From positions 5,404,001-5,468,000 of the forward strand of contig NC_134643.1 in the NCBI RefSeq assembly GCF_030463565.1: a stretch of DNA of 64,000 nucleotides, in the 5' to 3' direction. The notes beneath the pieces are model-generated. The model did not search any database. It saw only the letters and a list, made by a program, of their open reading frames with translations, and was not told the DNA's origin. This DNA is from Pelecanus crispus. Its lineage: Eukaryota; Chordata; Aves; Pelecaniformes; Pelecanidae. This document shows, in pieces, positions 12,621 through 23,500 of this stretch. The stretch's first letter is position 1. Every line of letters begins with the position of its first letter. A program made the position numbers and the translations under genes.

Positions 12621-14095
12621 CTGGTGCGGGGGCAGCCAGGTTGCTCAGGCAGGCGGTAAAGGGCTGCGGCTGTCAGCCCAGCAGCCCGCAGCACTGCTTC
12701 CCGGCAGCACCGTGGCCCAGCATCTCCTTCCCCAGCAGGATTACCCCACAGAAGTGACTGCGGACCTCTTCACAGACAGTTTACCTGGTGCTTCTCTTCC
12801 AACTTAAAATGACTTTGCAGATGCGAGATGAGATGCGTAGATAGGAATGGTTATTGCCATCAATCGGCTTGAAAATCGAGTTCATTGTATGAAGTTGCCT
12901 ACTCCATTTCGCTGTTGGGAAGGGGATTTGTTCCCTGCTTAATATTCCCGTGCTTTGTATTTTCTAGTCTTAAATCACAAAAAAAATTCAGGGCTTTAAG
13001 ATAAGTCAGTCAAGAGTGATGTGTTGGTTGCAGCTCTGGTACATTCCTATTGATTTTTCGGGAAGTGGTGTAAGATGTACAGACCACCATGTAGTGGCTT
13101 TTTTTTTTTCCTAAGAGCATTTGGGGCTTTTCATCTGCTACTTTTTAATATCATTTTTGTAAGCTGTACAGATAGCAGAAAGTTATTGTCTTAGATACAT
13201 GTAAATGCACTAATGCACAAAAGCTGAGAATAAAACAGTTTATGTTTTTGAGATTCAGTGATAATGTGCAAATCTTCATAAGGGAATGATGAAATCAGGG
13301 TAATAACCCAGACATTTTATACTTTGTATTGTTAGTTGCACTTCTTTGGGTGGGTTTTGTGACATTTGCATGTACGTTTTTACCAAAGAACTGTTAAAGA
13401 AAACGCTTGAACTTTAAAAATACAAATAATTGGTCTAGCAGGATCTAAACGTAAAAAAAAAATTCATAAAGCTCTGAATACAATAAATCCAGTAAGCAGC
13501 TGCCTAATACTGTAAATGATCTGCCTCTCTTGTTTCGTTTACCCTTTAGTAAATTGTACTGTGACATAAATGTCATAAGGGGAATGGAAAGTTACTCAGT
13601 AACAACTTTTTTTATATCCTGATCTTATCAGCTAGTTGAAGTTGAAGACTTTGGCTAATAAGTAATACGGCAATATATACACGGCACTGTATATTTTACA
13701 TGCATATAAGACTGCTATCTTACGCAGGAGGCTGCCTTTGCTCGTTCTTGCCATTAACAGGGTAGAATTTAAAAAGTCACGACAGTATAGACAGAGAAGG
13801 AATTGTGTCCCTAAGCCCTGGCTGCTATATGTGAGTGCCTGTGCTTCGGTTGGGTGGTGTAACTGGCTTTACTGGTTTACAGGACAATGCAGAAAAACGC
13901 ATGCTCTGGTCAACAAGTACAGTATAGAAAAATCAATTAAAAAACAACACCGAGCACTTACGATCAGAGAATTCATAAATAATGGTGGCCGCCGAATAGC
14001 TTTGTCAGATAAGCAAGAAACTTTTTTTTTTTAATGTCCATTTTGCTGCCTGCTTAGCCCTGAAAACCTGCTAACTTTCTTTTTCTTTGCACCAG

Positions 14096-14202
14096 ATCCG
14101 AGACGAGTGGGGTAACCAGATCTGGATCTGTCCTGGCTGTAACAAGCCAGATGATGGCAGTCCAATGATAGGTTGTGATGACTGCGATGATTGGTATCAC
14201 TG
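14096..14202 (+). CDS. TAF3: TAF3 coding exon, first half of the PHD finger
   Basis: This exon encodes 35 codons plus two bases of the next: IRDEWGNQIWICPGCNKPDD, then GSPMIGCDDCDDWYH and the first two bases of Trp. It holds the first two zinc-ligand pairs of the C4HC3 PHD finger (CPGC and CDDC) and the histidine ligand in WYHWPC. It also has the Trp residues before the first Cys pair and in the DDWYHW segment; in TAF3 these form the aromatic cage for trimethyl-lysine 4 of histone H3. The acceptor is caccag|atc and the donor is tg|gtaagt, a perfect consensus. The split tryptophan codon is completed by the first base of the next exon. The sequence is nearly invariant in vertebrates, which makes the assignment secure. 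Confidence 0.97.
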
Positions 14203-14971
14203 GTAAGTTCCTCTCATCCATCCTACTCTGCTGTTCCTTGGCAGATTGGGGCTATATTATTAAAAAACTTTTTTTTCTTTATGGTTCGTGATGCCGGGAA
14301 TATTTAAATGGCTTTACTGTGTCCAACTTAATAATCTGGAAGATATTTTTATCTCTGTTTCTCTGGAATTTGAAAATGCACATTTTAAGCTGTAAAGGAG
14401 AGTTACTTTTTTAATTAACGGGCATTGGTGATAACAGTTGTTTTTCAAACTGCTGGGAAATATTGCTGATTCCGGTCATTTGTGAGAACTACAGGATTAT
14501 GAGCATAGTGTATACAGATAGACATTTCAAATTATGAAGCGTTGTATGAACAGTAATATAAATGTCAGCTCTTACAAAAGGGTTGGAGGGAATTAATCAC
14601 TTTTTAGGCTTTTTTTTTTTTTTAAACAGCTGCATAAAATCATAAGGTTTCTTGCAGGTGTATTAAAGAAGCATTTGAAATTATTTTAAATCTAGCCAGT
14701 TATACCTGAAAGTGCGCTCATGCTTTCTATTAAAATAACATTTCTTATCTGAGTGTCCTTTCGATTTTTTTTTTTCTTTTTTTGTTTCAAAGCAAGTGTT
14801 TTTTGAGGTTTCCATGCGATCATTATATTCATTAAGACAATAATAATGTAAATGCTATATTTATTTGAAGGCCAGATCCTGTCTCCCACTGAAAAGTTTA
14901 ATGTCTTTGGGTAAGAAACGAAAGTGACGTTACGCCACTGAGATGGTACGGTATTTTCCTGTCCTTCACAG
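14203..14971 (+). other. TAF3: Last TAF3 intron (splits the PHD finger)
   Basis: This 769-base, AT-rich intron runs from gtaagt to ttcacag. It interrupts the PHD-finger coding sequence at a tryptophan codon. I see no separate gene or recognisable repeat in it beyond short T-runs. Confidence 0.93.
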
Positions 14972-15086
14972 GCCTTGCGTTGGGATTACGACTGCACCCC
15001 CGGAAGAGATACAATGGTTCTGCTCCAAGTGTGCCAACAAAAAGAAGGATAAAAAACACAAGAAGAGGAAGCACAGGGCACACTGA
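14972..15086 (+). CDS. TAF3: TAF3 terminal coding exon, end of PHD finger and basic C-terminus
   Basis: The exon supplies the last base of the split Trp codon, then PCVGITTAPPEEIQWFCSKC, then a lysine/arginine/histidine-rich tail (ANKKKDKKHKKRKHRAH) and TGA at 15084-15086. It provides the fourth Cys of the HWPC pair and the final CSKC pair, completing the C4HC3 zinc finger. The basic tail ending in RAH closes vertebrate TAF3 and probably acts in nuclear localisation or nucleic-acid contact. Compared with my recollection of the human protein, small changes such as ITTAPPEEIQ and FCSKC for IMAAPPEEMQ and FCPKC do not touch zinc ligands. With the two upstream exons, 158 TAF3 residues are encoded in the window. 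Confidence 0.97.
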
Positions 15087-15910
15087 AGGCTTGGCAGCGG
15101 ACTGAAGTCGTGCGGTCGCCGTGGCACCTTCCGCCCTGACTCCGCCGCAGGGGGGATCCAGCCTGCTCGTGTCTCACCCGCCGTCACCGACTCTTAGGTT
15201 TATGACTCTGGAGTGAATCAGGGGCGAGGAGATGCTCTGCGTTGGGGGCTGCTGTGTTTCGCAGACCATCCGAGCCCAGGGGGTTGGATTTTGGTACATT
15301 CTGATGCTGTCTTTCACCTACCGAGGGAAATTTGCACAGAGTGATAATGAAGACTTCGGTAGTTCATGGTACCGCTCCCGCTCCTGTGGCTCGGCAGCAA
15401 CAAAGATGAATGTTGTAAATACAGATATCTGTCCTATTCTTTCTCGACTTGTTATTAATCCCTCTTGAACCTTTGCAGTAAGGTGCCGAGAGGAGGAGAA
15501 AATGTAAATTGCAGTAAGTTGTAAACTGAGGAGACCTTCTGGAATGATTTCTGTAGTCTGGATGCAGTTCAGCCTCTACTCCTGCTGAGCCAGATAATCA
15601 TAATGTGGAAATAAAAAGCGGCTGGTAAATATTTTTGTGATGAGAATATATGAAGCTTTTTTCCTTGATTTTTAGTACTAACATAAAATAAACACGTTCA
15701 AGCTTTTGTGATATATCTTCTATTTTTAAAAAAAAAAGTTTCTATTGTGTCGATTTTTTTCTTCCGTGTGAATTTATTTCGGTGGACCTGTAATATATTT
15801 TATACTTTGGTTTTTGTTTTTTAGTCTTTGTCAATGTACCTTTTCATTGCTTGTACATTTCATTGGTGTGTAAAAACACTTCCCATTAAAAGATTTTCAC
15901 ACGTGTAAAT
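15087..15910 (+). other. TAF3: TAF3 3' untranslated region (shortest likely extent)
   Basis: The sequence after the TGA is AT-rich and non-coding. Candidate poly(A) hexamers are AATAAA at 15610 and 15687 and ATTAAA at 15885. The last is preceded by TGTA elements and followed by a GT-containing stretch, which makes cleavage near 15905-15915 plausible. Further AATAAA hexamers lie at 16460, 16564 and 17081, so longer isoforms are possible. Which site is used cannot be decided from sequence. Confidence 0.7.
15885..15890 (+). terminator. TAF3: Candidate TAF3 poly(A) signal (ATTAAA)
   Basis: The hexamer ATTAAA has TGTA motifs about 30 bases upstream and a G/T-containing segment downstream, an arrangement typical of vertebrate cleavage sites. 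AATAAA at 15610-15615 and 15687-15692 are earlier alternatives. Confidence 0.45.
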
Positions 15911-18900
15911 ACCTGATATTTATAAAGTACTTTTTTTTTTTTTTTTAATTATTTTTTAGGGCTTGAGGATTTTCATTTTGGTTTGCCTGAGAATACAAAC
16001 CTAGCAGCTATTAAAAGCCCGTGCGACGTACGCCTGTCCTTATGGCTTTAAGGGATTGGCGAGATCTGCCCCAGTGGCGCGCGCACGAGGAGTCGGCCAG
16101 CACCGTAATTAGGCCTCGATTCAGATACTTAAACATGTGGTAACTTCTTAAGAAGTGAGTAATCCTATTGCCTTCAAGGAGCCTGTTCCCACACTTCGTT
16201 GTACATGTGCTTAAATGCCTTCTGAACGGAGAGCTTAGGCCAGGGGGCTCTGCACTTTTAATGGTAGCTGCAGTGTGTTAATCTGTAGCTGGAATTGAGC
16301 TTTTTTTCTTTTTTTCTTTTTTTCTTTTTTTTTTTTTTTTAAAAACAAGTGATAGTGAGTTTGCCAAAACGGTCGGGCTTGTGTTTAGATGGAGGAGATG
16401 CAGAATGGCGTCACGCAGAAGATGCGTTACTCTGCGTTGTGTATCCCCTTGGAAAGACCAATAAAGTGAATGCGAGTTGTGTTCCCCATTGAAAATGAGG
16501 TGGGAAATTGCAGAGAAAAAGAAGGCAGTATTAGACATTGTAGTGCAATGCGTCTCAGAGCTAAATAAAATATAAGAATGAATCTGGTAAAAAAATTATA
16601 CCTTTTGTTTCTGAAGCGATTTTAGACTTCGTTGGTTAATTTGGGGATATTTCTACTTGAAACCATACAGTGAGAAACATCTGGTGTTTGACAATATGGC
16701 CCTTTAACCTGTTGCGCAGATATTAAGAGTTATTTTTTAAATGCATCCAAATTGATATTAATGAGAATGAATTAGTCATGTTTTTAAAAGTACCAGTCTA
16801 GTTAGGGAAATGAGGCTTTGCTGATAGAACTGTTAAATTGCAAATCAGTGGAGATATGGATAAAATTGGTTTATTAAAAGTGCACTGTTACTTTCTTTGT
16901 TCAATGCCACCTCATTTATATTCTGTCCCTGCTAATTACCAGTCAAGAAAGTTCTTGGGTTCAATTTTTTTTTTATTTTATTTTGAATTGTCGGATGTTG
17001 CAAACCTGATTCTTGTTTTTTTCCACATGTAATGTGCAGACATACAAAAACCACAGTCTTTGGTTATTTCTGGTCGCAATAATAAAGAACTAGCTTTTGG
17101 TAAGTTGTTTATCCTTTTCCTCTTCCCCTCCGTTAATCAGAACTTCTCACATTTAATCAACTAAATTATTCAGGGTGCCGCGGGAGGGCTGAACTTTGCC
17201 GTTTCGATGGCCGTCCAGCTATTTCCATGCATGCTTGTGCATTGCTGCCGCCGGGTTGGTTTCCTACCCTGGGTTTTATGATTTTATAAATGACCCCTGT
17301 GGCAATAAAACCAAAGCATCATTTTCAGGAGGCTTGTGTGGCTGACGGGATTAGTAATGGGAGAAGGGGCCCTTCACCTCCGGGTCATCGGTTTGAAGCC
17401 AGCCTTGGTCCGGAGCCGTGCAGAGCCTGCCTCCCCTTTCACTTACGCTGGTGTGTATCAGGAATCGGTGGTATAAAAGAATAATTGGCTTCCAAAAATA
17501 GTTATATCCTGAGCAGCCGTGTGGCATGGGCCTTCCTTACAGCCCCTCGTACCACCCAACTGAGCAAGCCCAGCTGCTTCCCCAGACATTTCATATTTGC
17601 TCCTATAACTTCTCGGGTTGTGTTTCTCCATAAACTCTGCCAGAGTTAGGGCTGCTCCCTTGATTCGCTGCTTGATTTTATGGTTGGGCATTTGTGTTCC
17701 TCTGAATCCATTTGTAAAGTGGGGTTTGGACACCGCCGTCCATGGGAAGAGGGCACGGCGGGTGGGTTGCGGGTTGGTTTGCTCGTTGGGTGTCATGGGA
17801 GAGCATCGGTGTCTCTGAATGGTTTTCCTGCCTTGGAGGGCAGCTTCATCCAAGAGGAAAGTCAGTTGTGAGCCCTACCTCTGGAAAAAAAACTATTTCC
17901 ATGGGTAGTTGGAGTAGAACTGGTTAAAAGTTTAGAAAGTACAGAATTAAAGAGTTTTCAGTGAGAAGACAACTCGCCATCTGTCCGCGGTATAATGAAA
18001 AGACAGATACGATTTTCCACCCTTCACTGATGCACCATACATAGTGGATTTCAGCGGTACAGCCAGTATTGGTAGCAAATATTCAAGAAAAGAGCGTAAA
18101 AGCTATTCCGTGAGAAAAGCTTGTTGAATCCTGCCTTTAATCTGGGGCCAGATTATTATCTGGAGTCAGTTGGGAGTCAGCTGGAGCTGTGTCAATTTAC
18201 ACCAGCCCAGGAGCTGCCCGCTCGCGCGGCCGGCGTTGGGGCTGGGGAGCAGCTCCGTTTATTGTGAAACGAGGCGGGGTTTTTATTCGTTTTGTCCTGT
18301 AAATCCTCCTCTAGGGCAGCCGGTGCCTGCGGGTCGCTGGAGAAAACGGCAGCGCTGGGTGCTCGCTGCAAAGCGTGTTAGTCATTAGGCAAAATTGCAA
18401 CTTGTTAATGAGTTTTGCACCCAGAGAAAACCATGACGGTAATAACGAGACGGTAAGCACAAAGCTCAGGAATGGAAGAAACTATCTTGACTAGTGATTT
18501 TTATTGGAGGAGAGAGATACAAATGCAGAGCATCCATCCCCGGAGTAATGGGGATGCACTTTTCCTGAAATAATCTTCCTTCGGGGCTGTATGTCGTGCT
18601 CAAAGCATCATTTCTCTGCTTGACAAGGTGTTTCTCTTCTGAAGGTGTCCACAGCTAAGTACAGTGAGGATCTTTATGCTCCGCAACTGATTTGTGATTC
18701 CAAATGTCCTGGAAGAGAAAGGGGGAAAAAAAAAAAAAAAAAAAAAAAGAATGGGAGGGTATCAGAGCCTGCTGACTTTGCCTGGGCTTTCCAGAGATAA
18801 AATATAGTGTATTACTTCACTGTATCACCTAAACCTTCTTTGTTCTCCTTTCAATAGGACGATTAAACAAAGACCTACTAACCAAATTAAAGTATAAAAT

Positions 18901-19385
18901 GAACGCTGAGATATGGAAACCTTGCCAGGAAGAATGTTAATGAATGAAGTTCACTAAAGGCATGCTGGCTAAGTTTTCAATACAAATAGTTTTATGGCCA
19001 ATCTCTTTAGATCATAGCAGTTTTCTTTAGAAGTTTTAAGTCTCAAAAGTAGATGAGTTTCCTTCGCCGGGGAATGAATTAGATAATGCTCTGAATAAAC
19101 TCCCTCTTCGCAGTCTTGTCAGTCATGCGACTTAGGAAACACTCCCTTTCTTCTGGGGACTCTTGGATCAGCTGTAACCTAAAAAGTAGAAAGCTGCTAT
19201 TAATCCATGTGTGCTGTATGGCAGCGGAGGCTGTAACGGGAGATTTACGGCCGGCAAACAGCTCGTACCTGGCTGATGTGAGCAGGAGCCTTTAAACGTG
19301 AGCTGTGGCAGCTGACCCTGGTGTGCTTGCCCTCGAAGGTGCTGTTTCAGCCTGTTCAAGGTTTACGCCGGGTGAAGGGGGACTT
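15911..19385. other. Intergenic DNA downstream of TAF3
   Basis: This is AT-rich, non-coding sequence with distal AATAAA hexamers at 16460, 16564 and 17081, which may mark longer TAF3 3' ends. A T-rich run lies at 16300-16340 and a 23-base A-run at 18726-18748. Segments at 16120-16180 and 18146-18210 resemble worn copies of sauropsid interspersed repeats ('ggccagatt...' with 'caatttacaccag'). No gene is seen. Confidence 0.7.
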
Positions 19386-19674
19386 TTAGCAGGGCCTGTT
19401 GCGATAGGACAGGGGGTGATGGTTTTAAACTAAAGGAGGGTAGAGTCAGACTAGATATAAGGAAGAAATTCTTTATGCTGACGGTGGTGGGACACCGGCA
19501 CAGGTTGCCCAGAGAGGTGGTGGATGCCCCATCCCTGGCAACATTCAAGGTCAGGTTGGACGGGGCTCTGAGCAACCCAGTCTGGGTGAAGATGTCCCCG
19601 CTCATTGCAGGGGGGTTGGGCTGGATGACCTCTAAAGGTCCCTTCCAACCCAAACCTTTCTATGATTCTAAGAT
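19386..19674 (+). mobile_element. CR1 LINE 3' end, + strand
   Basis: The + strand carries the CR1 reverse-transcriptase C-terminus in a partly open frame (RHRLPREVVDAPSLATFKVR, then LDGALSNP). It is followed by the 3'UTR 'ggttgggctggatgacctct' and the terminal motif 'tttctatgattctaagatg'. It is 5'-truncated to about 290 bases. Unlike most other young CR1 copies in this window it is in the sense orientation. Confidence 0.93.
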
Positions 19675-20232
19675 GCAGCCCTTTGTGCTTAGGGAGTCAC
19701 CTTTTGCACCAGGACTTTAAATCCTGTGATGCTCTCCGGAGGGAGAGCAGAGAAGAGCCGGGGCTACCGGACCACTGTGCCCCCTTCACCCACTCCCCCT
19801 TGACAGTCTCCCCCTTAATTTTCCTTCCAGCCCTTGTTTGCTCCAGAGACCCTGACCCTTAACTCAGGTTTCTGGTGGCCAGTGCCGAAACCACAGCAGC
19901 TTGGCAGCTGCTGGATGCCTTGAACAAACAGGGACTTGCATTCAGATGTGGTGGCACCGAGCAGATGCTGATAGTTGAGATTTGGTGGAATATTGCTGCC
20001 TCGAGCTTCAACCAAGAAGGTCAATTTTTCAAAAAGCAAAATGTCAAGTAAACCCAGGATAAGTAGATCTTCCATGTATTTTTTAAAACACAAGGAGAAA
20101 GTCATTTCTTATGAACACAACTCCCTGTTACGTTCTCAGTGTGAGCGTTCCCATAAGGACTTTGAAACAGATTTATTAAAACCAAACAGAAAATAATTAG
20201 ATTACTTTATTGCCTAAACAAGGGGATGAGGG
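19675..20232. other. Intergenic spacer between two CR1 copies
   Basis: About 560 bases separate oppositely oriented CR1 elements. No coding sequence, RNA gene or clear regulatory block is visible. Confidence 0.65.
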
Positions 20233-20598
20233 AGAATCATAGAATCATAGAATCATTTAGGTTGGAAAAGACCTTTAAGATCATCCAGTCCAACCATTAA
20301 CCTACACTAACAAGTCCACACTAAACCAATCAAAGGTAGACTAGACTAAACCATGTCCCAGAGTGCCACATCTACCCATTTTTTGAACGCTTCCAGGGAT
20401 GGTGACTCCACCACCTCTCTGGGCAGCCTGTTCCAATGCTTGACTACCCTTTCCGTAAAGAAATTTTTCCTAATTTCCAACCAAAACCTCCCCTGGCGCA
20501 GCTTGAGCCCATTTCCTCTAGTCCTATCGCTAGCTACTTGGGAGAAGAGACCAACACCCACCTCACTACAGCCTCCTTTCAGGTAGTTGTAAGAAGGA
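20233..20598 (-). mobile_element. CR1 LINE 3' end, minus strand
   Basis: The inverted tail (gaatcatagaatcatagaat) opens the element on the + strand. The minus-strand translation gives a long piece of the reverse-transcriptase C-terminus: [20 protein letters not shown], then [30 protein letters not shown] and [19 protein letters not shown]. This part of the frame is still open, so the copy is comparatively young. It shares its subfamily with the copies at 12462 and 32841. Confidence 0.95.
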
Positions 20599-23500
20599 GA
20601 CTTAAAACATGTTTACAAAAATGTACGTTTCATCACCTGTCACGAGTAGGAATTTGGTTTATAAATTAGAAAGTCTTGCCTGTCAGTTCCTCCCTGAGCC
20701 AGCATGGTTTTGACAACTTACCGTGCCTGTCGTTTGCTTGCTGTGGGACTAACGACAGGTGTGATGGGTGTCACCGTCCCACCACCCCGGCTGCTACCCA
20801 GGGCCTCCGGCGCCGCTGCTGCTCAGCTGCGTGCAGGAGACCTTCAGTCTTCTTCCTTCAAGCTGAATCCTCCCCAGGTGTGGGACTGGGGACTATTTGC
20901 TGTGGATTTTTTAAACGTGTCATTCAAATTTTAAAAAACTATTTTTTTTTTTCTTTATACAGAAATGAATTAGGAAATAGGGGCAGGGAATAGTGTGCAA
21001 TTGTTTATTTTTAATTGAGATGTCATTTACAGAACTTTTCTAATAAATGCTATAACAGTTGTCGTGTTTAGGGTATACATCTGCTTGTAGGTTTTGTTGT
21101 CCACGTGGTAACCATTGCATGTATTCAAAGGCAGAAACATTGTCTCGTTATCGGGAAAGCTGGACATAGTTCTCAGCTCTGTCATGGCTTTACTGGAGCA
21201 TTTGGGCACAGGATCGGTGCATGTCCCAGTTTCCATCTCCAGGCAGACGACAGTGGTTCCTGTTCTTGCAGCTCTGCTTTGGCCTTGGACCCAGGTGGTG
21301 TGAAGCTGGTAAAGACAACCCAGACCTTCCCAGGGGTTAAATAACCAGAATAACACCCTTCAAACGAGGTGGATAAAACGAACCTGCTCCTCAACTGAGC
21401 CTCTCTCTGCACTTCTGCACTTGTGTTTTCACTGAGGCTGGGAGCTGCAAACCATCTGCTACACTCCTGAACGAGACATATCCTTTGGCTTTGCAGGTTT
21501 TAGCTGACCCTCTTCCAACAAGTTTTCCAGTGTGAATCCAACCCTCTTTTCATCTGCTGATTTTAAGCCGTTCTGTGGAAGGAGCCTGTCTGGGCTCACA
21601 GTGAGACCTTATTTTGCTACTAGCTCTTTTTTGCTTCCAAGGATATCTGAGAAACAGCTTCTTGCTTAAAATTACTTCAGAGACGTCAAAATACACCTCT
21701 CATAATTCGTACAATAGCTGCCTTCTCTGGGCTTTGTGGGCTGTGAAATGTCAGAGTTAGTGCTTGGAGCTGGCATGTATAAAGATGCTGAGAATGAAGT
21801 GATGCTGTTGTTCTCTATACTTTCTGCAAGGACAGATGCTCAGTCAAGCCCAAAATCCAGGCCTTGGCCTCAGTATCTGATAACCCAGCCCAACCATCGG
21901 CTCTTCGTGCCACCTACTTTCTGAAAGGCTGGATTTGCAATGCCACGGCTCAGGAGGAAGCACATCCCTTCAGCCCTCCCAGTTGCCACTGGCTAAATGC
22001 TGCATTTCTTTGGTTTCAGGATTGCTCTGGCCTAACCAAAAAAAGAGTTTCCCAAAGCAAGGATGTTCAGCAGTTTTGTGCTGAGGATCCCACAGAAGGT
22101 GTCGTAGCTATCTAATACATGAGATGACATTTAAGAAGTGTAACTGTGACCTATGCAAAGTCTGGAGCTGAACCAGCAAGAAAGTCCCTTGGAGATGCTC
22201 TGGTTTAGTGGACAGTTTGCAATGGAGCAAAGTCTTCCAAATTCACTGAACCTAAACTTCAGGTGGTCATACATATATCCTGTCTGGGATGTTTTTTAAG
22301 TCTACCTGGAGGTTTCATAGCAAATACGGCAAAACCATGAGCTCAAGCAACCATTGCAGTACATCCACTTAACCTTTGTTCAGACTCATTTACTCATTTT
22401 CATCAGATCACAAGGGATCTATTTTGCAAAACCCTTGTGCCCCTTAGAACTGGGAAAAACATCTCCTGCCTACCAACCACTTTGGACGCTGATCCTGCTC
22501 CGTTTGATTCTCTATGTCTGTTATTACTGTGATCTGCAAGATTTGGCTACATGACCTATGGGGGCCAGAAGGATGGACTATTTTTGCTCTGTGCTTCCAA
22601 GTCACAGTGGTTCCAATTCAGATGTGTTTGAGATGACTGTTTAGCTATTTTGAAGATGATGTATGTACCCCCCCTTTCAAGCAAGGATGCACCTGGGCCA
22701 TGGACAACAGAAATGTTCTCAGGAGTTGCACACTGAGGCAACTCATGACAAGTTTGTCCTTTTTGTGTAGCCTCTAATCAGCACCTGCTAAAGCAAATAG
22801 GCCTTGGAAGGAGTAAATCTGAAGTGTATTTATTCTTCCACGCGTAGCACACAAGGTAGCATGGCTACATAGTGAAACCAGTGCTCAGGACTTTGTGGTG
22901 CTTTTTTCTTCTTTATTATTGCGGTAACAAAAGTGCAGGAGAAACAGGTAGTTCTTACATGACCCTTATTGCTGGTGGCAAAGTTTCAGCTGTCCTCTGT
23001 ATACATGGCAGTGACCTTTCCAGAAGTTTGAGTCCTTTCTCCACATCTGGCCAAACACAGATTCTTCTGTAGCACTAAGGGCCTGGACCTATTTTTCTTA
23101 GCGTGGCTTCTGTGAATATAGAAAATGAGATTCATGTGTCTCTAATGAATCTAATCAACATGGGATATTTTCTTTCTTTTGAGGGGCTTGGATGGGAAAA
23201 GGATGAAAGCGAGAGCAGAGGATGAAATGTTATAAACTACTGAGAAAACTATAAGCTACAGAGTTTGAGTAGATGTATTTGTCCAGCATAAGAAAGGCTG
23301 GATTCCACCTTCACCCATCATCACCTGCGTTGTAGGCTTTGGAGTCCCTCATTAGCCCAGTGCAGGTCCAGCTCATCTCTGTGCCCAAGGTCTTTGGAAA
23401 ACTTAATTCTTCAGAGTAGGCACAGTTTGCAACTTCTTGCAAGCACGCCCAAGGGCAGATCTGCTATTGCTAACAACGGTGAGGCCCAAGGTGAGCTTTC

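Larger units (their letters stand above)
10348..14095 (+). other. TAF3: TAF3 intron before the PHD exon
   Basis: The intron opens with gtaggt and closes with caccag. It is about 3.7 kb of AT-rich intronic DNA. It includes a minus-strand MIR-like fragment (about 11935-12035), a short minus-strand CR1 tail (12462-12562) and a GTGCCC hexamer repeat (12593-12620). I see no open frame with a convincing protein match. Confidence 0.85.
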
